Below, one piece after another: positions 45,354 through 57,365 of a DNA stretch of 64,000 bases. Source of the stretch: Aralia elata (Eukaryota > Streptophyta > Magnoliopsida > Apiales > Araliaceae); contig CM068379.1 of NCBI GenBank assembly GCA_034770075.1, positions 21,575,506 to 21,639,505 on the forward strand, written 5' to 3'. The notes beneath the pieces are model-generated. The model was not told the DNA's origin and did not search any database. It saw nothing but the letters and a program-made list of their open reading frames with translations. Position numbers and translations under genes: made by a program. The stretch's first letter is position 1. Each line of letters begins with the position of its first letter.

Positions 45354-46110
45354 TTGAAAGTATTATGCACACAAGCCAATCATATTTGATATGATGCAGC
45401 ATATACTTTGTAATCTTATTCATTTATTAATAAAAGAATTAATATGTTAAATGCATTTTACTTTATCTACATGGTGCTGTTATCTTATATGTGATAAACC
45501 CATAGTTTTGAGCAATGCTTTTAGAATCATGATGATGATCATGCTAATGAGATCTAAATTCTTAGAAAGCTTAAAACTAAAATTGTTCCTAATCGTTGGA
45601 TTACTAAAAGGGGATTGGTGAATCCGGATAGATTGATACATACTTTGCTTGCGTTTAGAAAGAGGATGATTGATCTCATAATCATTTGTATGGAGACACT
45701 AAAGCAAGTACATAGGTGCTTATTGGAGAATAAGTTCACTGAACGTGACTCGCTAAAGGAATACCTAATGGAGTTTTACTTGTCTGTCAATAGGAATTCC
45801 TCTAGTGATAATAGTACAAATGATCCTTGGACTTGAGATCATCATAATATCTTGTGTATGATGAGTTATACTTTGACATGTTCCTTAAGACCCTTAGGGT
45901 ATATCAAAGGGTATGTTTGGATATAATAAGTTATACATGGAGATAATGTATGGTCAACAAAGAATCTACCACTTCTAGTAAAAGGAGAGAATGTCCTATG
46001 TGATTCGATAAATGACAACTCAGTAGTCCTTTGCCAAGACAGAATGAAATTAGAAAGTAGTTTCTAATTTGTATTATTTAGAGCTGTGCATTTGAGAATC
46101 GAATCACATA

Positions 46111-48215
46111 TCTATATAATAAAACACAACATAATTTGAATTCTATAATTTGACAAAGCATAACAATAGTTGAGATTCTTTCTAACTTTAATTCAATGAC
46201 TCAGATTCATTCCTTACTAAATTCCCCCCCCCCCCCAAAACTCTCTCAAGTCTTTTTCCCCCCAAAACTCTCTCAAGTCTCTCAATTCAAATGCACATGT
46301 ACTATATTTTAATTCAAATGCACGTATACTATCCAATTAGTATTACATTTGATTTATTTATTTTTTATTTAAAAAAAATATTTATCTTCAAAACTATATA
46401 TGTTAAAAAACTAAATTAAAAAACTTTATCTGAAACCCATACAAAATTGATAAATGATCTATCTAAAAATGTGTGCTACCATTTTAAATTGATTTGGACG
46501 GGAAAGCATAAATACGGTTCAGATTCATTCTAATTTTAATCTATATTAAAAAGATAATAATAATAATAATACCGATAATAATAATAATATTGATAATAAT
46601 TATACCGATAATAATAATAATAATACCGATAATAATAATAATCTATATAATAAAACACAACCCAATTTGAATTTTATAATTTGACAAAGCACAACAACGG
46701 TTGTGATTCATTCTAACTTTAATTCAATGACTCAGATTCATTCCTTACTAAATTTTTCCTCCCCCAAAACTCTCTCAAGTCTTCCCCCCCAAAACTCTCT
46801 CAAGTCTCTCAATTCAAATGCACATATACTATACTTTAATTCAAATACACATGTACTATCCAATTAATATTACATTTGATTTATTTATTTTTTATTTAAA
46901 AAAAACATTTATCTTCAAAACTATATATGTTAAAAAACTAAACCTAAAAAACTTTATCTAAAACCCATACAAAATTGATAAATGATCTATCTAAAAATGT
47001 GTGTTACCATTTTGAATTGATTTGGGCGGGAAATCACAAATACGGTTCAGATTCATTCTAATTTTAATCTATATTAATAAGATAATAATAATAATAATAA
47101 TAATAATACCGATAATAATAATAATATTAATAATAATAATATTAATAATAATAATAATAATACTGATAATAATCTATATAATAAAATACAACCCAATTTG
47201 AATTCTATAATTTGACAAAGCACAACAACGGTTAAGATTCATTCTAACTTTAATTCAATGACTCAGATTCATTCCTTACTAAATTTTTCCCCAAAAACTC
47301 TCTCAAGTCTCTCAATTCAAATGCACATGTACTATACTTTAATTCAAATGCACATGTACTATCCAATTAGTATTACATTTGATTTATTTATTTTTTACTT
47401 TATTAAAAATATTTATCTTCAAAACTATATATGTTAAAAAACTAAACCTAAAAAACTTTATCTGAAACCCATACAAAATTGATAAATGATCTATCTAAAA
47501 ATGTGTGTTACCATTTTAAATTGATTTGGACAGGAAAGCACAAATACGGTTCAGATTCATTTTAATTTTAATCTATATTAAAAAGATAATAATAATAATA
47601 ATATCGATAATAATAATAATACTGATAATAATAATACCGATAATAATAATAATCTATATAATAAAACACAACCCAATTTGAATTCTATAATTTGACAAAG
47701 CACAACAACGATTGAGATTCATTCTAACTTTAATTCAATGACTCAGATTCATTCCTTACTAAATTTTCCTCCCAAAACTCTCTCAAGTCTTTTCCCTCTC
47801 CAAAACTCTCTCAAGTCTCTCAATTCAAATGTACATGTACTATACTTTAATTCAAATGCACATGTACTATCCAATTAGTATTACATTTGATTTATTTATT
47901 TTTTATTTTAAAAAAAAACATTTATCTTCAAAACTATATATGTTAAAAAACTAAACCTAAAAAACTTTATCTGAAACCCATACAAAATTGATAAATGATC
48001 TATCTAAAAATGTGTGTTACCAGTTTGAATTGATTTGGGCGGGAAATCACAAATACGGTTCAGATTCATTCTAATTTTAATCTATATTAATAAGATAATA
48101 ATAATAATACCGATAATAATAATAATAATAATAATAATATTAATAATACTGATAATAATAATATTAATAATACTGATAATAATAATAATATTAATAATAC
48201 TGATAATAATAATAC
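46111..48215. repeat. four tandem copies of the Helitron 5' end with (AAT)n tails
   Basis: Units start TCTATATAAT at 46111, 46642, 47173 and 47653, giving lengths of about 531, 531, 480 and 560 bp. Each has the same 5' block, a C-rich patch with AAAACTCTCTCAAGTCT, and ends in a variable (AAT)n/(ACCGATAAT)n microsatellite. The predicted poly-isoleucine frame at 48035-48301 is that microsatellite. Confidence 0.93.
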
Positions 48216-48472
48216 ATATAATAATAATTTTTATAATTTTTATATTTTATAATAACTTTAATAATAATAATAATATTTTTATTTTTCGAGTTTTAATTTA
48301 ATTGTTAGAATCATCCAATTTTGTGCATGATCATGTCCATGAATTTCATTATAATAAGCTTTTCCAATAATAAAAGCTGAACATTCAACTAATGATCATT
48401 AAAACAAGCTAATAGTGACTTCTGTACTTTTCAAAAGAAAAAAAAAGCTAACATTGTTGAATTGTTGTTTGC

Positions 48473-49222
48473 TATGGAATTATCTTGATGTTTTTCTGTA
48501 TATTGAATTTCCTCATTGTGCTTTTGTATGATAGTTGGTACTAATTATATATCATCTAGAATGGTATAATGATGCTCATGTGTAAATTTTCAGATTTTCA
48601 TTTAAATGTGTTGAACTTTGGTCAAGTCTGGAGTCTACGTTGTGACTATTTAAAAATTTATTTTTGATCCTATAGTTTGTTTATATTTGATTTGAAATAA
48701 TGGAATATGGTAATGACCATACAAGTGATGCAAAACCTGAACGATGAAGAAAATTACCCAATTTATAAACTAGGGAGTTGCCCTTTTGTTGACGAGGCTT
48801 ATGATTGTCAAAGCAATGGAAGAAAAGATTCTCTGTATACGAATTGTCGATGGAAGCCGGATGGATGTGATATTCCTAGGTTAGTGCTCTTCAATCCCAT
48901 ATTTAATAACGTGAAACATTTGCTTTCTTTATATTTATTTCCTTATCGAATGTTATGAGAGTACACTAATGTATGGAATTATCTGAATGATTTTATGCAT
49001 ATTAAATTTCCTCATTGTACTTTTGTATGTTGGTTGGTGCTAATTATATATCATCTGGAATAGTATAATGATGCTCATGTGTAAATTTTCAGATTATTAT
49101 TTAAATCTGTTGGACTTTGGTCAAGTCTGGAGTATATGTTGTGACTATTTAAAAATTTTCAGATTATTATTTAAATAATGGAATTTGGTAATGACCATAC
49201 AAATGATGCAAAACCTAAAAGA
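48473..49222. repeat. direct duplication inside the Helitron (about 250-270 bp)
   Basis: Segments 48473-48745 and 48974-49222 are collinear: both contain GGAATTATCT, CCTCATTGT, a block around TATATATCATCT, GGTCAAGTCTGGAGT and end at GATGCAAAACCT. The second copy lacks the coding exon that follows the first. Confidence 0.8.
48719..48882 (+). pseudogene. captured PMR5N / trichome birefringence-like (TBL) exon fragment
   Basis: The frame gives NDEENYPIYKLGSCPFVDEA, then YDCQSNGRKDSLY and RWKPDGCDIPR. The YP-x-Y...CPF...CQ-x-NGR-x-D...RWKP-x-x-C-x-x-PR pattern is the PMR5 N-terminal domain of TBL proteins, Golgi acetyltransferases of cell-wall polysaccharides. The first domain Cys (the CDLF block) is missing. 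Directly after PR comes CCTAG|GTTAGTG, a donor-like site where TBL genes commonly have an intron, so intron sequence probably follows. The catalytic GDS-type part is absent, so this is a passenger exon, not a working gene. Confidence 0.85.
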
Positions 49223-49880
49223 AAATAGTGACAAGTGGATGTAGTCAGTCTACATCAAAATATAAAATTTAATTCTATCTACACTAAGTTGGACAATCTC
49301 GGGGAACTTCTATAAAATAAGAGCCGCATTATTGACTATCATTACTGCTTTTGGTAGTGACTTCAATATAATGCAGTCTGATGAATTGGTGCTTTAGATG
49401 AATTTACATTGCGAAAGGAAACGCAAAGAAAACAATAAAAAATACTACTTATGGGTATACATTAATTAGTGAATAAAAGGTAGAAACCATATATTTTTTG
49501 CTTAAAGGGTCATGTAGGCATCACTATATTTTTTGTGTTCTGTCTTTTGTACAGTTAACTAATTATACATGGTTATGATGATTTTGAGTATGGAATGATG
49601 GATGTTTTGGTAGTTTGAATATGTATTGATGATTGTAAGTTTTGTAGACAAGTTTAGAAATTTCTGGATATCTATTTTTAAAGAAAACTCTGCCGAAATT
49701 TCTTAAAATTAGTAGCGACTAGCTTGATATTTTAGTGGTTAGATATGTGTTGATGATTGAGTATGTATTAATTATTGTGGCAGTATGGTGAATTATGATA
49801 ATTGTTATGTCTGATTGTAAGTTATTTTAGGTTGCAAATAGTCTTTAGGTCATGTAGTACTTTTCGAATTTTAATTTAAT
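49223..49880. other. Helitron 3' filler, no gene seen
   Basis: AT-rich noncoding sequence, perhaps further captured intron. No domain was recognised. Confidence 0.4.
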
Positions 49881-50341
49881 TTTTTGTTACGTCGTGCCTT
49901 CAGGCACGGGCAATTACTAGTAATTAAATAAAATAAGACTTGAAAGTAATTTCATGTATTATATTTAATTGGGACATTTTTTGGTAGAAAGATTAAATTA
50001 TACAGTAACTATTCAATGAAAGGTTCTTTTGTGATTAATGTTGAAATCTATATTATCTAGAAAGTCGTTGATCGCTAAGGGGGCTTACCCTTATTATAGA
50101 ATAAATATTATTTAATTAAATAAATTAAATAGTTTAATTTATTTATTTAAATAAGATTAGAATTGTTCTAATTGATTTATTCACAACCGGTTTAATATGG
50201 AGAACCTAAAGGGTCATACCACAAAAGAAAAATATTTATTTAAGAAGTAAATGACATAATCGTTATAATAAGTAAAGTATATTTAATTTAATCTATGTTG
50301 ATAGAATAAAATAAATAGCTTAATATTTATTATTTAATGTT

Positions 50342-53034
50342 TTGCATAAAAATATACTTCAAATTAAACAAAATAAGAAAAGGAAAAGAGATGATGTTAG
50401 TTATACCTTTATGTGGCACTGTAAACTTGACCATATTAATGAAACAAGATTAACCAATTTGCATAAAGATGGGCTTTTAGAGCTATCTAATTACGAATCA
50501 TATCCAACTTGTGAATCTTGTCTCATGGGTAAGATGATCAAATCTCCTTTTAGTGGAAAAGGAAAAAGAGTTACAGAGTTGTTAGCATTGGTACACAAGA
50601 CGTACGTGGACCTATGATAACGACTGCACGAGGAGGGTATTCTTATTTTATTACTTTCACTAATGATCATTCAATATTTGGATATGTGTATTTGATGAAA
50701 TACAAATCTAAATCGTTTGAAAAGTTCAAAAAATTTAGAAGTAAAGTAGAGAAACAAACTGGTAAGAGTATTAAGATTCTTCGATTCGATCGAGGAGGAG
50801 AATACTTAAGCAATGAGTTTCTCAATTGTCTCAAAAAAATGGTATAATCTCATAATGGACTCCACCAGGGATGCCACAGTTGAATGTTGTATTTGAAAGG
50901 AGAAATCAAACATTGTTGGACATGGTTCGTTCTATGAAGAGTTTTACCGACCTTCCAGTATCATTATGGGGTTATGCGCTATAATCGGCTGCATACCTAC
51001 TTAACAAGGTACCTACCAAATCCGTCCCAAAGACTCCATATGAGTTATGGATATGGAGGAAACCAAATCTTAAGTATATTAAGACTTGGGGTTGTCCAGC
51101 TTATGTCAAAAAGTTTAAGAATGATAAGCTGCAGACTAGATCAGACAAGTATAGATTCGTGGGATACCCTAAAGAAACATCATGGTATTATTTTCCTACT
51201 GATCAAAAGGTGTTTGTAGCAAAACATGTTGCCTTCTTGGAAAATGAGTTTATCCTTGAAAGGGTCAGTGGGAGTAAGATATATCTTGAAGAAGTGTAAG
51301 AATAACAACATACTACGGATCAAAGTCAAGTACCTGACCAAGTGGAAGAACCTACTGTACCACAACCTATTCGTAAATCTGGAAGAGTACCGAAGATGTC
51401 CGACATGTATGGATTCATCATATAGGATGATGATGAGGTATGCATCATAGTAGATGATGATCCATTGACTTACGAAGAGGCTATGAGTAGTAAAGTCTCA
51501 GAGAAATGGCTAGAAGCCATGAAATTTGAAATAAACTCCATGTATGAAAACCAGGTATGGACTTTGGTTTCACCACCTGAGGACATTAAGCCTATTGGGT
51601 GCAAATGGGTCTTTAAAAGAAAGATTGAAGTGGACGGCAAAGTAGAGACCTATAAGGCCCGACTGGTTGCAAAAGGTTTCAAATAAAGATAAGGTGTTGA
51701 CTATGATGAAACCTTCTCACCAGTAGCTATGCTCAAGTCCATTCAAATTTTGCTTGCAATTATAGCTTATTATGACTACGAAATCTGGCAAATGGACGTG
51801 AAAACGGCCTTCCTTAATGGGAAATAGAGGAGGATGTATATATGATACAGCCAGAAGGTTTTGTTTCAACGGTTAGAACAAATCAAGTCTGTAAGCTACA
51901 ACGATCCATTTATAGATTGAAACAAGCTTCTCGAAGGTGGAACATCCGTTTTGATGAGACAATCAAAGAGTTTGATTTTATTAAAAATGAGGATGAACCT
52001 TGTGTGTACAAGAAGGTTAGTGGGAGCGCTGTTTCATTCCTAGTATTATATGTTGACGATATATTACTGATAGGGAATGATGTTCCTATGCTACAGTCGA
52101 TCAAAATTTGGTTATCTAAACACTTCTCCATGAAGGACTTAGGTGAAATATCCTATATTTTGGGGATAAAGATCTATAGAGATAGATCTAAAAAGATGTT
52201 TGGCTTGTCCCAAGGAAAGTACATTGACTCGATGCTAAAGAAGTTTAGCATGGAAGATTCTAAGAGAGGTCTCATGCCGATGAGCCATGGAATACATCTC
52301 TCCAAGAAACAGGCCCCAAAGACACTTGATGAGAGAAACCGTATGAGTAAGATTCCTTATGCTTCAGCAATAAGATCTATCATGTAGGGTATGATATGTA
52401 CTAGACCGGATGTTGCTCATGCACTTAGTTTAACAAGTAGATATAAGTCAAATCCAGGAGAAGAACACTAGAAGGCAATAAAAAACATCCTAAAGTACTT
52501 AAGAAGAACTAAGGATGTATTTCTTATCTACGGTGGGTCTGAATTGAAACTAGAGGGCTATACAGACTCAAGTTTTCAAACGGACCAAGATGACAATAAA
52601 TCTGTTTCAGGGTATGTGTTTACCTTAAACGGTGGCGCGGTGAGTTGGAAGAGTTCCAAGCAGCAAATAGTTGTTGATTCAGTGACAGAGGCAGAGTACA
52701 TAGCTGCAAGTGAAGCTGCAAAGGAAGCTGTTTGGATGAAAAAGTTCATAACTGAACTTGGAGTGGTTCCTAGCATTAGAGGAGGCGTACCTTTATTCTG
52801 TGACAACAATGGAGCTGTTGCGCAGGCTAAGGAACCCAGGTCTCATCAGAAATCCAAACACGTACTGCAGCGATTTCATTTGATTAGAGAGATCATTGAA
52901 AGAGGATATGTCACCCTGGAGCATGTGGACTCTTAAGACAACATTGCAGATCCATTTACTAAAGCTTTAACTCAACAACAGTTTGATCGTCACTTAGAGA
53001 AGATGGGTATTAGATACCATGGCGATTGGCTTTA
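50342..53034 (+). pseudogene. Angela-like pol remnant (pre-integrase, integrase, RT, RNase H)
   Basis: It starts within the pre-integrase domain (FMWHCKLDHINETRL, CESCLMGKM), then integrase (TARGGYSYFITFTNDHS, RFDRGGEYL in which the catalytic Asp survives), then RT (CKWVFKRKIEVDGK at about 51600, LYVDDILLIGNDV at about 52045) and RNase H (YTDSSFQTDQDDNK, EAEYIAASEAAKEA, FCDNNGAVAQAK). Stops and shifts include the joint at 50617, 50846, 51300, 51684, 51826, 52385, 52471 and 52934. It closely parallels the pol of element 2 but has more lesions. Confidence 0.92.
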
Positions 53035-53054
53035 GTGCAAGTGGGAGATTGAAA

Positions 53055-54219
53055 AATAAAAATGGTTAATAAAAAAGTGTTTCCAATGGACACTTTCCAA
53101 CAGAAAAATCAATAACAAACTATATAAGAGCACCAGTTTTCAAACATAAAAAAGGTTGGAGAGATGGTGGACAAACACAGAAAATCGTAAAGTGAAAGAT
53201 CAAGAAAGAACATGTAGAAGCACACTCTACGATCCACCAAGAACACAAAGAGCTGAAGGATAAAGAAGTAGAGAAGATTAACCCTATTACAAGAGAAGTG
53301 TTCAGAATTGCTAAGCACAAAAAGAAGAGGAGCATAAATGCTAACTTGACATCAATCTTGAGAAACTACTAAGTACTAAAAGGAAGAAGCTTCAAAGTCA
53401 TCTTAGGAGTCCATCAAGAGTAGCTGTCAAGTACTAAGGATAAGAAAAATCTGAATTGCTAATCTTAGCTGCACAACAGATGATCACAAGAAGATATTGA
53501 GTACCTGAAGAAGCTGAGCATCATTGCAACACTCAATCACATCTCAAGGATGATCATATCAAGCTGTTGAGTACCTGAAGACAACGAAGCTTAAATGACA
53601 TCTCAGCAGCACCTCCAATATCTATCAATAACAAACCTAATTCCAAGTCTGATGGACTTGAAGAGTACTTAGTGTACCAAGGATGTTCCAAGTCTGTTAG
53701 GCTGGAAGAGGGCAAAAGTGTCCTTATCTATGGGACTAAATATCTAAGTCTGCTAGGCTTAAAGAGGGCAAAAGTAGGCTTGAAGATGGCAAGAGTGTCC
53801 TTTTCTGAGGGACTAAATATCTAAGTCTGCTAGGCTTGAAGAGGACAAAAGTGTCCTCGTCAAGGCGATCAAATTCTTAATGAATTTCCTACTTGTTAAA
53901 GTAGAAGAGTGGAGTAGGAGTTGTTTAGTCTCCAAACCACTTAAAACTCACTTGTGTTATTTATTTTATGTCTTTTACATTCTATTAATTATTTAACGTG
54001 TTTAAATGTATGTGATAATAGTTAACTTCAACATGAACTAAATTCAGAACTGAGATCTCAACAAATCTTTAAGGGGAGTTTTTAAACTAATATTCCGCTG
54101 TGCAAGTTTAATATTGATTAAATGATTCACTTAGTAATACTTCTTTAATTAACTGAAAAGTTTTTAAAGATCTATTCAACTCCTCTTTTAGATCTCTATT
54201 GTACCTCTGGGAAATAACA
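53055..54219 (+). repeat. SIRE-like 5' LTR (copy 3)
   Basis: It ends GGGAAATAACA two bases before TGGTATCAGAGC. It shares the CTAAGTACT-spaced tracts and the terminal AGATCTATTCAAC block with copies 1 and 2. A TATA box TATATAAGAG lies at 53121-53130. The true 5' end is unclear because the sequence runs without a gap from the polypurine tract of the Angela-like element at 53049. Confidence 0.75.
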
Positions 54220-54221
54220 AT

Positions 54222-54233
54222 TGGTATCAGAGC
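54222..54233 (+). other. primer binding site (initiator tRNA-Met) of the SIRE-like element
   Basis: TGGTATCAGAGC follows the LTR end GGGAAATAACA after two bases. Confidence 0.9.
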
Positions 54234-57200
54234 AGGTTCTCACGAACATAAAGCTCACGCTTTGGATTGGTCCTATGACACTAAACAAAACCTGTTCTGA
54301 GCTTGGTAGTTAAAATAGGCTATTGACTATGAATAATCTTACAAATCAATGTTTTAAACATGCATGTACACGTATGTGAATGCTATTGATGATGAACTAT
54401 CTGATATTGTATGCTCCTTGTCATTCCTATCAAATCAACTTCAACTTTAGATGATCTCAGCAAGGTAGCAGTTGAGCAGACAATCATTTAATCAAATTGA
54501 TGAAATAAGATGAAGAAACCAAAAATATTTTGTGACAAGCCTAATAGATGAAATGCTTGAAGATATCACAACTTGCATCTCTGCCTACAAGAAATTCGAG
54601 AAGTTCTACTAACGATGCTAAAGGGCACCGAAGCCTGTACCTCTGAAGGAAGCATCACTGTGATATAGTGAAGATCAAAACTACTTCTCATTGGTTCGAA
54701 AGTTTGTGGTAGAATCTAGCTCAACAAGAATCTGAGCCTAAAAGTGTTCAATAATCCTTCATGCATATAGTGGACGTCAGTATCTGCATCAATCATGGAT
54801 CAAAGTATTTGCTCGATATACACGACAAGAAGCTTTACGATAAGCTTGAGTTTTCATTTCGGTTCAAAGATCCTATCTGAAGTCAAGAGATATCGCGAAG
54901 GAATTACTCTAAAATGTTCATAAAACTGTGTTAGAAGTTCTATCAGAAGCTGCAGCATATGGTGATCAAAATAAAGATGACAGAAGGCTACAAGTATCAA
55001 TTCCCACTGACCTCAAATGATATATCTTCAAGTGGGTGATCTCGAGCATGACTGGTCTCAAGGAATCTAGTTCAAGAAGTCTTCAATTGTCTTCAAAAAC
55101 TACTTCTCTGAAATTGAAAGATTGATTAAATTGAGAATACAACAAGTTCTCTCATTGATGTGTCTATGTTAATGAGTTAAAGCACTAAATGATCAAAGCA
55201 TCAGTCAAATGTATGACAAGGGTTTTCAAGTTATTTTTCCTCAATCATCTATGTCAAGATCGAGACATGGAAATCAACACTGTGAAGCTGACTAGATCAA
55301 TAAATGCAAATAATCATGGGATCAAAGATCTAGTCAGAAGGTCGTCAAAGCTCAATCATATCAAGAAAAGTTCAAGAAACTCATTAAAAAACAAAGCAGT
55401 TGATTCAAACGAGAAGCCCTTATAGCTGCTGCTCATGGATTTATTCAGGTAAATCTCCAACTGCTTGTCCTAAAGGTAACAGGTACTCATTGAGTGCAGT
55501 GAAAAGCTATCCTAAGTATTCATAAGTATCTCTAAGTCCTAAGGATAAGATCAGCACTCAACGCTCAAATTCTTCAGAAGTTGATCATGAATGAGAAGGG
55601 TGGAAAGATCAAGGTAATAAGAAGTGATCACAGATGATTCACTCTACATTTAAGAAAGCACCCTACGAGTTATTGAAAAGAGGAAAGCCATATATCAATA
55701 AATATATCATGCACTTGGTTGCTTGCTGATCATTCTCAACATTGGCAAGAAATATCAAATGAAGTTTTAACTTAAGATGGTTGAAAGAATCTATGTCTGA
55801 CATTCTGTGAAAAAAAAACCAAGTCTATAAAATGCTCATCAAGAATCTCTTGATAGTTGAAATCCTTATCCAGGTCATAATGGATAAAGGTGATCAAGGT
55901 GAATCAGACAAGGCACACCAACAGGAAGAAGTCAATGATGGATTCTCAAGTCTAGTGCAGAAGAGCCCTACGATCGCAGAAGCTGAAGATGCAGAATCAT
56001 AACTCAACGATCATAGAACGAGACTAGAAGATCGTAGAGCTCTCAGTTCAAAAAGACTCTACGAATCAATAAGTATGCAGGATGCTAGATGACAATTCCA
56101 TGGAACTGAATAAAAGACTATATTGGAGGATTGCAATCAGTAAAGTTCAAGATCAACATCAGTCATCCAGTAATAGGAATGCAAGAAGAGTACTTGGAAT
56201 TTTGATCTATGATAAAGGCAAAGAAATAGAGAAGAAAGCCAGTTCTCGTAAAGAAGATTCAAATCTTGGATATTTCTAGAAGATAAAGAAGCTGGTTCCA
56301 AAGGGAAGTCTTCATAAACGGTCAACCTAAACTTACCTATTGATTCAGTAAATTAGATAAATATCATTAAGTCTGTTATTACTGATATCATGGTAAAGTA
56401 AAGCACCTCCACTCAAAAGCACAAATTGAGGGGGAGCAACCAAAATAAAGGCACATATTTAAAGTCTTAGCAAACAGAAGCAAAGGATTAAGGCATGAAG
56501 ACCACTTGCAACTGCTAAGGAGACTCTGGCAAAGTGATGTTAAGGAGATTCAGGCAGAAGAAGTCCTTGAGTAAACATGTGTGTAGATTGAAGTCTGGTT
56601 TCAAAGTTTGATCGCTGAACAGATAGAAGATGGTAGAATGAAAATTATATTATCAAGTCAATCTACGACTAAAGAAGTTAAAGTTGCTCATCCAGAAGCA
56701 AGTATTGCTTATGCTCTAAGAAGAATCGTAAAGTGTTTGACAGAAGCAAGATGAAGCTGATAAGACTGTATGGAGTAGTGCAAGGCTGAAGACTAGTATT
56801 AGGAGATGAAGCAAATTGAACCTCACCGATCAAACCAAGAAATGGACACGATCGTAGAACAAATCAACGATCATAGAGTGATGAAGAATCGTAAAGTTGA
56901 AGAAACGATCATTAAACCAAGGGAAACTCAAAGAATAAGAAGCAGTTCGTAGAATAATATAAATATTGCAGAATGAGACAGCTACTCTACGACAATGAAA
57001 GACAAAACTGTTTATTTGAAGGAGTATTCACATTTTAAAAGGAAACATTGAGCCAAAGGTCAAATTAAGTGTGGTCCATATGATGGGTGGCAAAGCAATC
57101 TGAGAATCTGTGCAACCACAACAAACGCAGATCATAAAGCTGGAGAATAATTATAGAACTCAAAGGAGATCGCTGAGCTAATGAAACTTCACAGAGTTAA

Positions 57201-57365
57201 ATGACTCTTCAGAAGGTACTCTATGAAGGATGAAATTAAGGCGGTTAATTCAAAGAGCACGTGATATTCACACTCCAGAAAGGCGAGTATAACAAAGAAA
57301 TTACTAATTTATAGCTGTAAAAGTGCAGAAGTGAGGCGACATGCAACCAACAATATCTTGCCACA
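54234..57365 (+). mobile_element. SIRE-like internal remnant, deeply decayed
   Basis: No open frame gives a recognisable domain. AAATTGAGGGGGAGCA at 56425-56440 is the type of purine-rich motif that lies downstream of pol in SIRE elements, so most of gag-pol is deleted or decayed between primer site and this point. From about 55930 to 57240 TCTACGA/TCGTAGA-type words are frequent, as in copy 1. It is interrupted at 57366 by the Athila-2 LTR. Confidence 0.55.

Larger units (their letters stand above)
46111..49920 (+). mobile_element. non-autonomous Helitron, 3.8 kb
   Basis: The 5' end is TCTATATAATAAAACACAAC. The 3' end has a hairpin (CGTGCC, loop TTCA, GGCACG at 49893-49908) followed 12 bases later by CTAG at 49917-49920. 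It is inserted between A and T of an otherwise continuous Angela-like LTR (ACATA|TAATTAAATAAAATAAG), with no target duplication. These are the defining Helitron traits. No Rep/helicase gene is present. It contains four tandem 5'-end units and a captured host gene fragment. Confidence 0.93.
45354..53049 (+). mobile_element. Angela-like Ty1/copia element 3, deleted, carrying a Helitron
   Basis: The 5' LTR starts TGAAAGTATTATGC at 45354 and is read in two parts, 45354-46110 and 49921-50341, separated by the Helitron. It then breaks off after about 1180 LTR bases and joins pre-integrase coding at 50342, so the LTR end, primer site, leader, gag and protease are missing. Pol runs to 53034, followed by polypurine tract GTGCAAGTGGGAGAT (53035-53049). 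The expected 3' LTR is absent: after TGAAA the sequence departs into SIRE-like LTR. Confidence 0.85.

Noticed and set aside
48035..48301. Poly-isoleucine frame
   Set aside because: It is a translation of the (AAT)n microsatellite in the Helitron.
48707..48958. Small functional TBL protein
   Set aside because: It contains only part of the PMR5N domain and runs into intron-like sequence; the catalytic domain is absent.
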